Shown in pieces: positions 1-10,548 of a stretch of 64,000 nucleotides of DNA (position 1 is the first letter of the stretch; each line of letters begins with the position of its first letter). The notes below the pieces were generated by a model. It was not told the DNA's origin and ran no database searches. It saw only the letters and a program-made list of their open reading frames with translations. The translations under genes and the position numbers were made by a program. The stretch is from Sclerurus mexicanus (lineage: Eukaryota > Chordata > Aves > Passeriformes > Furnariidae), in contig VWZF01002383.1 of NCBI GenBank assembly GCA_013396755.1, positions 112,813 through 176,812 on the forward strand. Direction: 5' to 3'.

Positions 1-347
1 TGTCTCTGAGTTCTGTGGAAGCCTTTGCAGCCCCTGTGTGCTTGCAGATACAAGTCTTACAACAAAGTCACTTTTAGGTCAAGTCTCTGTGGTTTTTTCA
101 GTGTATTTCTGTGTATACTCAAGGTCACTATGTGTTCTTAGAATGTTTTTGCACATGCCACAGTCTAAGTTGTCACATTTAGTTCATAATCAACATGCTG
201 ACATAACACATTTATAATCTAGGCACCATGACAGATAGTCTGTGTAACAGACAAAACCAGATAAAGGCTTTCTGTATTAAATATGGGATTTATTTCTTCA
301 CAAACCAATTTTGTTGCCCTTATGTTTTTACTTTTGCCTCCTTTTTT

Positions 348-468
348 TTCTTTTTCTTTTCCCCAGGTTATGTTTTTAGCTACAGTAATTTGTGCTGTGA
401 TTCTTTTTTATTCTTTTTCTTTTCCCCAGGTTATGTTTTTAGCTACAGTAATTTGTGCTGTGATTCTT
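348..468. repeat. Perfect 58-bp tandem duplication, period 63
   Basis: Two identical 58-bp copies lie at 348-405 and 411-468, separated by a 5-base T-rich spacer, so the period is 63 bases. Each copy starts with a pyrimidine tract ending in CCCCAG and continues with GTTATGTTTTTAGC and a further stretch ending in GATTCTT. Perfect identity suggests a recent duplication or a polymorphic allele. The copied unit resembles a splice acceptor followed by coding-like sequence, and the second copy runs into CAG/GTAAAT, a donor-like site. The period is a multiple of three, so an open plus-strand frame (283-588) passes through both copies. I see no gene context that would prove an exon here. Confidence 0.9.
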
Positions 469-524
469 CAGGTAAATTCAGTTTTCTCCATGCTAGTAAT
501 TTCAGAGAATCTACAAATCCTTAA

Positions 525-890
525 ATCAAAATCCTGTTACAATTTAAAGTGGTTCAAAACACAACAGAAGCAAGTGGTTGTTACCTGAATATCATTGCCT
601 GTATAGGAAAAGGGTGTTAATACTGGGAAAGTGGCTACCCCAGGGTGCCAGTTCTATGATTTAAATAAGCTATATGCATGTTTCAAAGGACTCTTATTTG
701 AAAAATTCCTGTTAATTTGTGTCCTAAGATTCCTTTTATTGTACCACAGATGTTGACAAATATTTTCAACAGAGAAAGAAAACACACACTGGAAATAAAA
801 TATCCTGTAGCTAGGTTACAGAAATGGTCAGAAAAAGTAAACCAAGTAATTCTTCACAAATTAAACTGTTATTCATGGACACAGCTTTTA
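525..890. other. Unique intergenic sequence
   Basis: AT-rich single-copy sequence between the tandem duplication and the C4T2 microsatellite. I see no open frame with a recognisable domain, no repeat and no RNA gene. Confidence 0.6.
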
Positions 891-977
891 CTTCTTTCCT
901 TTCCCTTTCCCTTTCCCCTTCCCCTTCCCCTTCCCCTTCCCCTTCCCCTTCTTTTCCCCTTCTTTTCCCCTGCCCCC
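891..977. repeat. Pyrimidine microsatellite, mainly (CCCCTT)n
   Basis: Plus-strand tract made almost only of C and T. It begins with CCCTTT units, becomes pure CCCCTT between about 913 and 950, then degrades to CTTTTCCCC units. The Pro/Leu/Ser-rich open frames crossing it (717-1013 and 824-1189) are products of the repeat and are not genes. Confidence 0.95.
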
Positions 978-3151
978 TCTGTTTGTCTAACTGTATGCAA
1001 TTTCCAAGTTTGAAAGTGATGTATGTTCATGTCTCATGTTTTAAAAAATACCCAGGAAATAGTGGCTGTAGGTTGTGGTACTACATAATTCTGAAAATAT
1101 TTCTTAAAAATAAGCTTTATCAGATTTATGAAGCTGAGTATGTCAGACGTTCATCCATCAATATATGCAGATTTGATTATCTCAGGTGAAATCCCCTACT
1201 GGCATGGAATTTACATTGTGGAGTATTTCTGCATTCCATGATCAGCATGTGTAATTGTCAGATGGAAATGATTGTGCATCTATTAACTGAGGCTAGCCAT
1301 AGTACCCCTTAGGAAAGGTTATTCTTGCTGTTTACGTAATGGCAAAGGTAACTTATTGCATCCGCACTTCACTGAAGTACTCTCTGCATCATATTGCAAT
1401 TTAAGATTATTTTTTAAATCTATTATGCCTAAATACAAATATTTTACTGTTATTTTCTGAAGCACAAGACTGTTAGCTATTATTCTAATGCATTTGTTTT
1501 CTGCTTACCAAGAAAAATGCTACTATACTGTCGATGTTGTTTTCAAATCAGGAAGACTGAAAAATAGCCAGTGGCTATCAGCTGCTTTGTCTGTTACTAA
1601 TTAGTAGTGAGGGTAAAATTTTCTTGGGGATAAGTACAGCTCTCATTTCTAGAATCTGTGCCTATGTGCAAGATTTCATGTGTGACCAAGACAGCTCTTG
1701 GAGCCTCTGGAAGCCTGCCCAGCTTTGGACCTGCCACCAGACCCACAGCAGGTACAGGGTTTTTTCCCTAGTGACAGAACACTATTAGGTCTGTCAAGTA
1801 TTCACCTTGCGGGTTAGATAATAGGTTGACACACCAAGCACTTCTCACACAGACATCTCTGAGCACAGAACTCTAAGTGGGATATTTTGCAGCAGCACTT
1901 GGAGCTGTGCTCATCATTCTGTGGGGTTACACTGCTGCCAAATGCTGTTTCCCGTGGTTCCCACTGCTTTGAATGTGGGTCACCGTCATGCTCCCTCCTC
2001 TGCCACTGTCTCCAATGGATTTTGTTCTTTCTACTCTGGTGATGGAAAGTCCTTCCTCTTCTCTGCCGGTGCCCCATGCTGTTCCATCTTCAAAAACATT
2101 CCCAGGCCCACCCTTGTCACCCAGCTGCCCATAATCTGCAGAGGCAGGGGACACTGTGTAATAGAGGCTCCTGGAGGAGATGCTGAGTACCTTTGGGGTA
2201 AGGAGTGTGGGTTATGTGGAGAACCCAGTCAGGAGGAGAACAGCTTGCTGGCCATGGGGCTGGGCCAGGCTAAGCGCTTTCCTATAGGTGAGCAGGCAAA
2301 AGGCTCATGCTGGCCCACCATTGACCTATCCTTGCAGAGGAAGTGGTAATTCAGAAAAGTATTTATTTATACAACAATAGATGCAGATTAGGATGATGTT
2401 GGGCTTCCCAGGGGGCGAGCAGCATAAAATCACAAGATGAAACACTGTGTGGAAAACACTGGGCTCGTGGTTTTCCCACCTGCTGCTGCTGAGTTTACAA
2501 CCATAACCTCTGCCAGTGTTTCTGCCACTTCAAATCACAGCCTATACTGTGGGAAGTCAAGTGGCTTTGCCTTCCCAAAGCTGTGCCTCTTGAGAGCCAC
2601 CCTCAGCAGCCTCAGCTGGCTCCTTTCTTTAGGGAAGTGAAGATTAGTGCTGGCTCAGTGATTAAAATGCACCCCAGCATTGCCAGTCACACTCTCCTTT
2701 GTGGCTCACGCTGGTATTGCTCTACCCTGTCCTCCATGTTACAGTCCATACAGTCATATTTGGCAGATATTTGCCCTGAAACTTAATCACACCTACCATA
2801 TATCACATGTACTTTCTGTTATTAGGCCTGCAATTTGCTGCTGTCTGGCTGTGACCCAACAGATGATTTGAGTCCCAGCAGTCTTATTACCCTTGCTGAG
2901 AGCTGGTACTTCATACTGTTTAGCATCAGCTCATTCTGCTAAATTTCACGTGTGCTTTAACTCATCATCATACCTCAGGCTGAGCCGAACAGCAGCAAAG
3001 GTATAGAGCTGTACTAGGTATGAGCCTGGAAACACCTTCAGTCCTACATCTGCAGTGATCTCCTAACACAGACTGCTCCCACCTTTCTGCTTCTTCTGTT
3101 TGAACTCAAGGGCTCTGATTTGCTGTTTGGAGCCACAAAGAGCTTCTCTAC
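978..3151. other. Unique sequence, no gene supported
   Basis: The first 700 bases are AT-rich. From about 1680 to 2700 the sequence is GC-richer and carries overlapping open frames on both strands, the longest being 142 codons at 1921-2349 plus. None of these shows a domain, signal peptide or codon pattern that I can recognise. The patch could be a decayed repeat or an old exon-bearing fragment, but nothing in it allows a choice. Confidence 0.5.
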
Positions 3152-3732
3152 TGAGCTGGCTTTGGCTGGAGTAAATTTTCTTCATAGTACTGAGTATGGG
3201 GTTGTGTTTTGGATTTGCACTGAACATAGGGTTGGTAATATAGAGATGGTTTTGTTACTGCTGAGCAGCACTTGCACAGATTCAAGGTCTTTTCTGCTCC
3301 TCACCCCAACTTACCACTGAGAGGGCTGGGGTGGACAAGAAGCTGGGAAGGGACAGAGCCAGGACAGCTGACTCCAACTACCACAGGAATATCCCACACC
3401 ATATGGTGTCGTGCTCAGCACATAGAGCTGGGGGAAGAAGAAAAGGAGAGGATGTTCGGAGACACTGTATTTGTCTTCTCAGGTCACCCTTACATGTGAC
3501 GGAGCCTGGCTTCCCTGGATGTGACTGAATATCTGTCTGCCCATAGGAAGCAGTGAATGAATTTCTTGTTTTGCTTTGCTTGAGCAAAGCTTTTGCTCTA
3601 TCTCTCAAACTGTCTTTACCTCAACCCACAAGTTTTCTCACTTTTACCCTTCCAATTCTCTCCCCTCTCCCACCAGGGCAGAGTGAGTGAGAGGCTGTGT
3701 GGGGCTTCATTGGCAGCTGGGACTAAAACACA
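3152..3732 (+). mobile_element. Solo LTR of an avian endogenous retrovirus
   Basis: The sequence follows a common avian LTR from end to end. A TG start lies at 3152. A U3-like stretch follows, with GTGTTTTGGATTTGCACTGA near 3205 and ACAAGAAGCTGGGAAGGGA near 3336. Next comes CATATGGTGTCGTGCTCAGC near 3401, then the conserved 3' part with CAAACTGTCTTTACCTCAAC near 3606 and TTTTCTCACTTTTACCCTTC near 3633. The end is near ACACA at 3732. Where this family normally has TATAAA the copy reads CATAGA (3421-3426), and the usual ATTAAA polyadenylation site reads CTCAAA (3604-3609), so both signals look dead. No gag, pol or env sequence or second LTR flanks it, so it is a solo LTR left by recombination. 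The family was recognised from memory; ERVL versus ERVK class is not decided. Confidence 0.85.
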
Positions 3733-3744
3733 ACTTGCTCAATC

Positions 3745-3794
3745 TCTAACTTCTGTGCAACAGTGCAGATGTTGGCCCAATGCCAGAAGTTAGA
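3745..3794. repeat. 11-bp perfect inverted repeat just outside the LTR
   Basis: TCTAACTTCTG-type left arm (3745-3755) pairs perfectly with the right arm (3784-3794), leaving a 28-base loop. It starts 13 bases after the LTR end. It could fold as a hairpin, but no tail of T residues or family resemblance identifies it as a terminator or an RNA gene. Confidence 0.7.
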
Positions 3795-6782
3795 TATCAG
3801 AAGTATTGCAGCAGTGCATTGTCCATCAGAAGGTGAATTTATGGAGGGACTCTGTCTCATAGGCGTGTTTAGAGAGTCTGGAAGACAAAGAAAACAATAC
3901 TTCTGTTTGAGGCTATGGGTATAAAAAACAAACACAAGTCCCCCTGTGAGGCCTTGCAGAATCACACTGTCTATGGCCATGTAAGCACCCCGTATCAGTG
4001 AGGCCAGCATGTCTGTGGAGGTGGTTGTTTGGTGTGGGCTTGGGTAGAAGTGCAGTAGTCAGGGACTTGTCAACCCCAGTGCTTCTGCTCTGAGTCAGTC
4101 CAGCACTCACGGCACACAGGACACATAGCGATTTCACTCTGCATCCCTCTTGCTTTTTCTTCGCAAATTCTTCCCTCTTTTTGTGTTTTTTCTCTTGTTT
4201 CTGACTGAATTATAGATTCATCTCAATCATAAATGACAATTGAGACTTTTCCCTTCACTTTCTTAAACTTTTTCCTACATTTTTAAGAGCATGATATTCA
4301 TATCGTACTCATCTTCCTCAAGAAACACTGAGGGTAGCCTTTGCAGCATCCTTACAGGGTTGCTGAGACCTGGGTGGTGCCCACTTGGGCTAGGAACTTC
4401 CACCACCTACTCAGAAGCCACACTAATGGCCACCTCTTGCTCTAAGAATACAGACTTTTCTCCAGAGAAGCTAACTTGCTATTGAGTTTGGTGCAGCTCT
4501 GGTGCTGCTACAGAGCCTCTGCTTTGACATCATGCCAGAAAGAAAAGTAACACCACATTAACCATAGTTTCTTCGATTTCGGATAATGTTTACCTTCAGT
4601 TCACTTATGCTGCTTAGCAGAAGGTTAAGTCCAGGCTCACTCCTACCTGCTGAATCATCACTAATCCATACCATGAATTGATCTCCCAGTGAAATCTCTC
4701 CCTTAATCATACTATGATGACCAGATACTAGTGTTTCTAATTCATAGATGCTCAAATCCTGCCACCATACCACTGAGGTTCCTTTAGATGCACTTGCTGT
4801 AGGCTCAAGGCTTGAATGCAGGAAATTGGTCTGGCTAAAAAGTTGTTTCAAGACCTCTCCAGTCATTGGTTTCAGTGAAGGTTGGGTTTGCATATGTATT
4901 CAAGGAATCTCCTTGGGAATTATTACACAGCTTGGGTAACCTGAACACATGACAATCTGAAAGATATACCTTGGAAAGAATATTGTCCTGATAACTGTCA
5001 GGTACCCTGCACTACTCAGAACACTTCAGTTGGCTTTTCCTGAATTTGGACAGGGCATATTTTTAGTCTAAGGTTGTTAAATTTGAGATTAAAAACACAA
5101 ACAACTTAAGAATTGATTATTTTTTTTCCAAATCAGAGAAAGTCCAAATTCTCCATCCTTTTCAGCAAAATGTTCAAATGATTCATCATCCAAATAATTT
5201 GATATCAGAGACTTTGTTTCTGATTTAAAATAGTAAATTCACCTTTCAATCCAAAACTTTTGAATTGAATTAAAGGCCTTTACTCAGAGAATAATGAAAT
5301 GAGGCATGTGGGCAGTTTCATCATTCTGTAATGTTATCTAAATTCGAAATTCCACCTTCCTGCCAAAAAGCTTGCCTTCATGACAGCATTTTTCTATGAA
5401 AAAAACATTATTCACAAATTCAAAAAGGTTTCATCTGTTTATTATGGTATTTTTTATGTACGGTTAGGATAGATAAGAAGAACAAACTGCATTTATATTG
5501 ACTAGGAAAAAAATTATTGTGTCCAATCTTGGGGGAAATTTATGTTTGTATTCTATTTCACTATGTCCAAGTGTCACATCTATAAATATATTTGATTACT
5601 TTTCTGCCAGAAGGACACTCTACCCTGCAAACTAATATAAAAAAATTACCAAACCCCGCTGCTATTACAGATATTACTATAGTTACAGTTGTGATCTGAG
5701 CTTTGTGGAAACATTTTTTTCCATTATAATTCTCCTAAATAACAAATAAGATGGTCAACAAAAAGTGTCATAAGCTTTATTTTCTGATATAATCTAATGT
5801 CCACTTAACAAATCTATACTTCCATAGGACTCTGTGAAACTACTTTCTGTTTCTCGCGTACTTCCCAGATCAAAAATGCTTCAACATGAAATAGATGACA
5901 GCAGAAAAATAGTGAAATTTCCCAGATACGACTTATTACATCTTGATCTTCATAACAAAATAAATCTGAGGCCAAAGGAGAATTGTTTTGTTTGACATGT
6001 TAATTCCTTTGTATCAGTCAGCCACTCTATAGTCTGGGCTGCAACATCCTTGTCATGGACATGGCATATTTTAGAAAAGTAATAGATATGTCCCTGCTTA
6101 TTTCTGTATAAGTCATAAACCAACAGAAACGCAGACCTGTGGAGGGTTTCATCTGGCCTGTTATTTGGTCCCTTACAGATATCAGGAGTATCAGTTTTGG
6201 CTCCTCTCCTTTCGTCAGACTCTCCCCAGAAACTTCCTCAGAAAAAAAAAAACCATTTACTTGCATGCACAATGTTTTCATCGCCCCACCTCCCTTTAGT
6301 CAAAATAGAGTCAAGTCTCTGACATTGTCATAATCCACAAACTTCACAAGTTTCATGACATCTATTGTATAAACCATTCTCTATTTTTTAAGTTTTCACT
6401 CCCCTGTTTTTTGTGATTATACTTATTGTACCGCTATTCTGTTGTCAGGGTTCTTACATACTGAAACAGGAAACATTTAAGAAAACCCAGAAGTAATATC
6501 TTAAGGCACATGTTTGCACTAGTTCTCCAGACTAAACCTGTAGCAAAACCTCTTGTGCTCTCTACAGGCAAGCACTGCTTACACCCTCCCTAGGAAGCAG
6601 GTGCTGTTCGTTGTTGCTGGTTGCAGAAAAGCTCAGGATTGGAATAGACCAAATCTGGTGAGGGTGTCAGACTAGTCACTGTTCTGGGGCTGAGAGAAAG
6701 GTCTCTTCTCCTGACCAGACCAGCCTAGGTAACTTTTTTGCTTTCTGCCATCAATCCTGAGATCCAGTGTTGTAATTTTAAT

Positions 6783-6865
6783 AGTCATGTAATATGTAGT
6801 ATATATAAAATACTATAATATATATTATACTATACATAGATATATACATATTATGTTAATTACAT
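6783..6865. repeat. AT-only low-complexity tract with partial palindromes
   Basis: The tract consists almost wholly of A and T with interleaved TATA, ATAT and ACTATA units that can pair with each other, for example AGTAT with ATACT near 6797-6815. It is best read as low-complexity DNA prone to hairpin formation. Confidence 0.7.
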
Positions 6866-9358
6866 GTTGTCCAATGGCAAAAGTGCAAACTGATTTTGAC
6901 ATTTGTAGTTGAGCACCTTCAGATCAGCTGGTGATGTGAAGGTAATTTTCCTTTTTTTCTTCCCTCATTCTCTGCTGAAAGAGAATCTGTTAACTACAGG
7001 TCTGGTACTTAAAAAACTGTATGAGGAAATAGAGACAGGAAATAAAGCTGAGGCTCCCCAGGACATGTTCAGTGAGGTAACTCCTGTGCCTTTGATATAT
7101 GTAAAACAGCTGTCAAAAATAAGCAATTAGATTCAGTGCTGCTGGACATAACTCGCATACGTAAAAAGCATCTCTCCATTGGGAGACACTAAGATCAAAG
7201 CTAAAGGCAAAATTAAGACAAATATCACTAAAATAAAATAATAGTAAAAAACAAAAAAACCCACCCCAAACAAATGAACAAAAAACCCGAAAAGCATGTT
7301 GAAATAACTGTGAAAATTGTGTTTTTCCACTTGTCCTTAGTAATTTCCTGAGTTGCACTGGGAACATGGACTAGGATATAGTGACAGAAACCTGCCACCT
7401 GCCAAAGACAGAATTGGGTTTGGTTTGTATGTATTTCCCATAATATGACAGTTGCTTAAAATTACTAACAAGGCATCAGTAAACCAGGGGAGATGAGGCT
7501 AAATTTTACAGCTGTTGTGAGAAAATCAAAACAGCATTTGCCTGAAATGATTCAAATCATTCCCTGTCTGTCTAATATGCAACAAGGATCCCTTGCTCAT
7601 GAAAAAAAAGCAAGAAGCACCCTTCCAAGGTCCCTGGCTCTGACTGCACGATTCTGGGGAAATACTTCTCAGCTGATTGTGTAAATGTCCTGGGAAAGAG
7701 GAGATGATCTGCCAAGGTCATGGTCTTCAAAATGTGTTTAAAGAAGCACAATAATTTCCTCTAGCAGGTGTGATCTCTCCTTCCCTCTCTACTTTCTGCT
7801 TGAGCTGGCAGCTTGCTTTCAAAGGTAGACATACTTCCAGTCTTCCCATTTCCTTCTGGTCCTAGGCTCTGTGCTTTGTGCCATATTTTCTTAGAAATAC
7901 AGTTGTCTTCCTCCAAACCAACCGAGGGGAGGCAAAACCCAATCCCAAACACATTCCTCTGGTGTTATTTCTCTTGTTTACACCTGGTGTGAACTGTGAT
8001 CCTCTGAAGAAGCCACTGTGCAGTGTTCAAGCTTTCTCCCTTTTCTAAGTTTAGGTAAAAGCAGCTCATCTTTTCTACACAGCAATGAAAAAAAAAAACA
8101 AAAAAAAAAGAGATGGAGCAGGTAAACTTATCGACTTTCAAAATGTGCTTCTATGCTCCATATCTTCACTGCGATCCAGCATTCCTGACACCCCTCCATA
8201 AAAACTAGTACTTATGTCTGCCTTTCATCAGGTGTACTGTCTTTTTGACAATGAACTGAGCAACCTAGTGATACCTTTGATAGGGTTTTTGTGGGAGGAG
8301 AAAAATTCCACATAGATGAAACTCTGTTTTTCAGTCTTAAAATACTGAAAGCAGCTGTTTCACACACTGTTTTACTAGATTTTTTTTTATCTCAGTACTT
8401 TTCTCCAGCAGTTCAACTGTTTTCAGGTATTTAAATGACTTGTAAAACAAGTAGGAAAGAAATAAGGTTTGCCCATAAGAGTGATCTGTGTTAAACTGGA
8501 AAAGAATATGCTGTCCAAAATGAAAATTGCTAGTTAGAGGTCATGGCTCAAATACTTCTTAGTGGGGAACATTTGGCATAGTTGTTTAGCTCAGCTGAAT
8601 GTAAACACTAATGCACTCCTTTCTGCCTTCATGTTCCCTGCAGAGCAGTCAATAACCCATCTCATTCTCCCACATGACTTTTGTTTTCACATCAATCTGA
8701 TACTCAAAAACAATATGGACCCCAGTTAGAAAACCTTCACTGAGAAAAATGAGCAGTGCTGTCATACACTTTAGACTCGATCAATTAGACAGATCTCAAA
8801 CTGCTACAAGCTAGTTAAATCTGGGGAGCTGTCATCCTGCTCAAGTCACTTAAGCTTCTGAGATGAAGTATGAATTTCATAAAACTGAGGCAATTATTGC
8901 TCTTCAATTGCTCTTTTTTTTTTTTTTTTAAATCTTCCTAGGGAATGACTCTTCTGTGATTAAAGAGATTCAAATACTTAATCAGCAAACAGTACATTGT
9001 ATAATATATTATCACACTGACAACAAAATAAGAGATATTAAGCTTTTAAATTCCTTGCAAAATGAGTAGAAAAGAAATTTCTCTCTTGGATCAGAAGAGA
9101 TATCTCAAAGTGAGAGGAATAGTTGAAAAGGTCCTACAAAAAATTATAGAAGGAATAGTAATAGCCAATAGTATTCTCAAAGAACTCAGATCTGAAAATA
9201 CCAAAGTAATTTTTCTGTTTTGTGTATCTCTTGTAAACCAATCTTGTTACAATGAGAACACAAAGTTTCAAACATGATGAAATATTTTAAAACAGACCAA
9301 TGGAAACAAATTGCCGAGGATTAACAAGTTAATGTTTTCTCTGCCAAGAACACTGGAA

Positions 9359-9601
9359 TTATAGAATCATAGAATATCCTGAGCTAGAAGGAACCCACCA
9401 GGATCATCAAGTCCAACTCCTGGCCCTGCACAGGACAGCCTGAGTCACATCATATGCCTGAGAGTGTTGTCCAAACACTTCTTGAACTCTGTCAGACTTG
9501 GTGCTGTGACCACTTCTCTGGAGACCAGAGAACCACTCTCTGGATGAAGAACCTTTTTCCTAACAATCAAACTAAATGTCCCGTGACATAGTTTCATGCC
9601 A
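9359..9601 (-). mobile_element. CR1 LINE 3' end, 5'-truncated
   Basis: On the plus strand it opens with the reversed CR1 tail (ATAGAATCATAGAATATCC) and continues with the typical reversed 3' end: ATCATCAAGTCCAACTCCTG, GGCCCTGCACAGGACAGCC, and then GTCCAAACACTTCTTGAAC. It stops at GTGACATAGTTTCATGCC near 9601. This is the last ~240 bases of a CR1 inserted on the minus strand and 5'-truncated, as is usual for target-primed reverse transcription. It belongs to the same 3'-end subtype as the copies at 41001 and 58112. It lies about 230 bases from the acrosin-like pseudogene. Confidence 0.92.
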
Positions 9602-9829
9602 ACAAAATCAGTAGACTCAGGTAAACATAAAGAAATAGGGACATAGAATTTTCAAAATTTCAAAATTTTCCAAAGCACCAGACTGGCTCTGTGAGCTGTG
9701 AGCACAGAGAGGAATGAGTACCCTGCAGTTCAGTGCTTGTTCCCCATCCCTGTCTGGGGGAAACCCTTTCCCAGGGCTTGGCTTTGCCTCTGGAGAGGCA
9801 TTGTCCCGCTGTGTCCCTACTGTCTGGTT

Positions 9830-10231
9830 CTAGGGAGGGGGGCCAGACTCATCTCTCCAGAGGCACATGTCCTGCACTGTGACTCTGGCTTTGGCCTCTG
9901 CCATCAGGAAGCCCAATCTATCTCCCTGGGGTGCCCAGCTTGCCCTTGGGGCCGACATCCTGTTTGGAAATTTGCCTTTTGCTGTGGTGCATCCCCAGCC
10001 TGTGGTGTAGCAATGTTTCAGCTCCAACACTTTCAGCAAGGCATCAGGCACACAATCCAGCTGGATATAGTCTATGCACTCCAGGGGTTGGTGCAGCTCC
10101 AGCAAGACAATGTTTTCCTCTCTGAGACAGCAACATGGTGCTGGTGGACCAGGAGCCCCTTGATGTCCTGCACTGTGTCTCCTGCCCCAGATGAGTCAGA
10201 TCAGTGGCTCCGCTCACCACTGGTGACATTC
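9830..10231 (-). pseudogene. Acrosin-like trypsin-family serine protease pseudogene exon
   Basis: The minus-strand translation, read across three frames, follows the middle of acrosin. GATDLTHLGQ lies near 10175-10205, DIKGLLVHQHHVAVS near 10120-10165, and LLELHQPLECIDYIQLDCVPD near 10040-10105. A CYTTGWG motif (family C-x-x-GWG) lies near 10000, and the end shows an SGPP remnant of the GDSGGP active-site region. Acrosin is a sperm acrosomal protease with a His-Asp-Ser triad. Here the segment that should carry the catalytic Asp (NDIALLEL) has lost a base and reads ENIVLLEL after a frameshift. The stretch between the post-GWG region and the active-site Ser is deleted, and a stop follows at 9830-9832. 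The minus-strand sequence just upstream (CTCCCAG at 10232) looks like a splice acceptor, so this is probably a genomic exon copy and not a processed one. No other exon is seen nearby. Confidence 0.8.
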
Positions 10232-10548
10232 CTGGGAGGTCAACAGAGAGATGTGAGAGGGAGCAGAGGCGCACACTGTGGCAGCCCAGTGTTTCCTGGG
10301 GCATTAACACAGAGGGTTGGAAAGCAGTGAAAAAAAACCACACCAAAAAGCAACAGGAAAAGGAAAGGAACTTATACAAGAAATGGACTTTCTTCAAAAC
10401 TGGACATTTCCAGTCAGCCAGACATCCCCACACAGAACCATTTTACAGCTCCACAAGCTAATGAGGCAACACCCAGCACACTGGAAGAACAGCCTGAGCT
10501 AATAGGAGCAGCCCAGCCTGCTCCATGAATAAAGACCGTAACACCTAG
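10232..10548. other. Spacer between pseudogene and CR1
   Basis: On the minus strand this would be intron or flank upstream of the acrosin-like exon. It contains an A-rich run (10330-10345) and nothing else that I recognise; no signal-peptide or His-active-site (TAAHC) exon is seen. Confidence 0.5.

Larger units (their letters stand above)
3733..9358. other. AT-rich unique region, 5.6 kb
   Basis: No gene is supported. The stretch holds an 11-bp inverted repeat (3745-3794), an AT palindrome-rich tract (6783-6865), an A-rich tract (about 7215-7290), short poly-A and poly-T runs (8087-8111, 8916-8931) and a 111-codon minus-strand open frame at 4558-4893 with no recognisable domain. Everything else appears to be single-copy non-coding DNA. 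Confidence 0.5.

Noticed and set aside
717..1189. Pro/Leu/Ser-rich open frames
   Set aside because: Made by the C4T2 microsatellite.
9698..10330. 210-codon plus-strand open frame, the longest in the window
   Set aside because: It is the antisense of the acrosin-like pseudogene; the minus strand explains the sequence much better.
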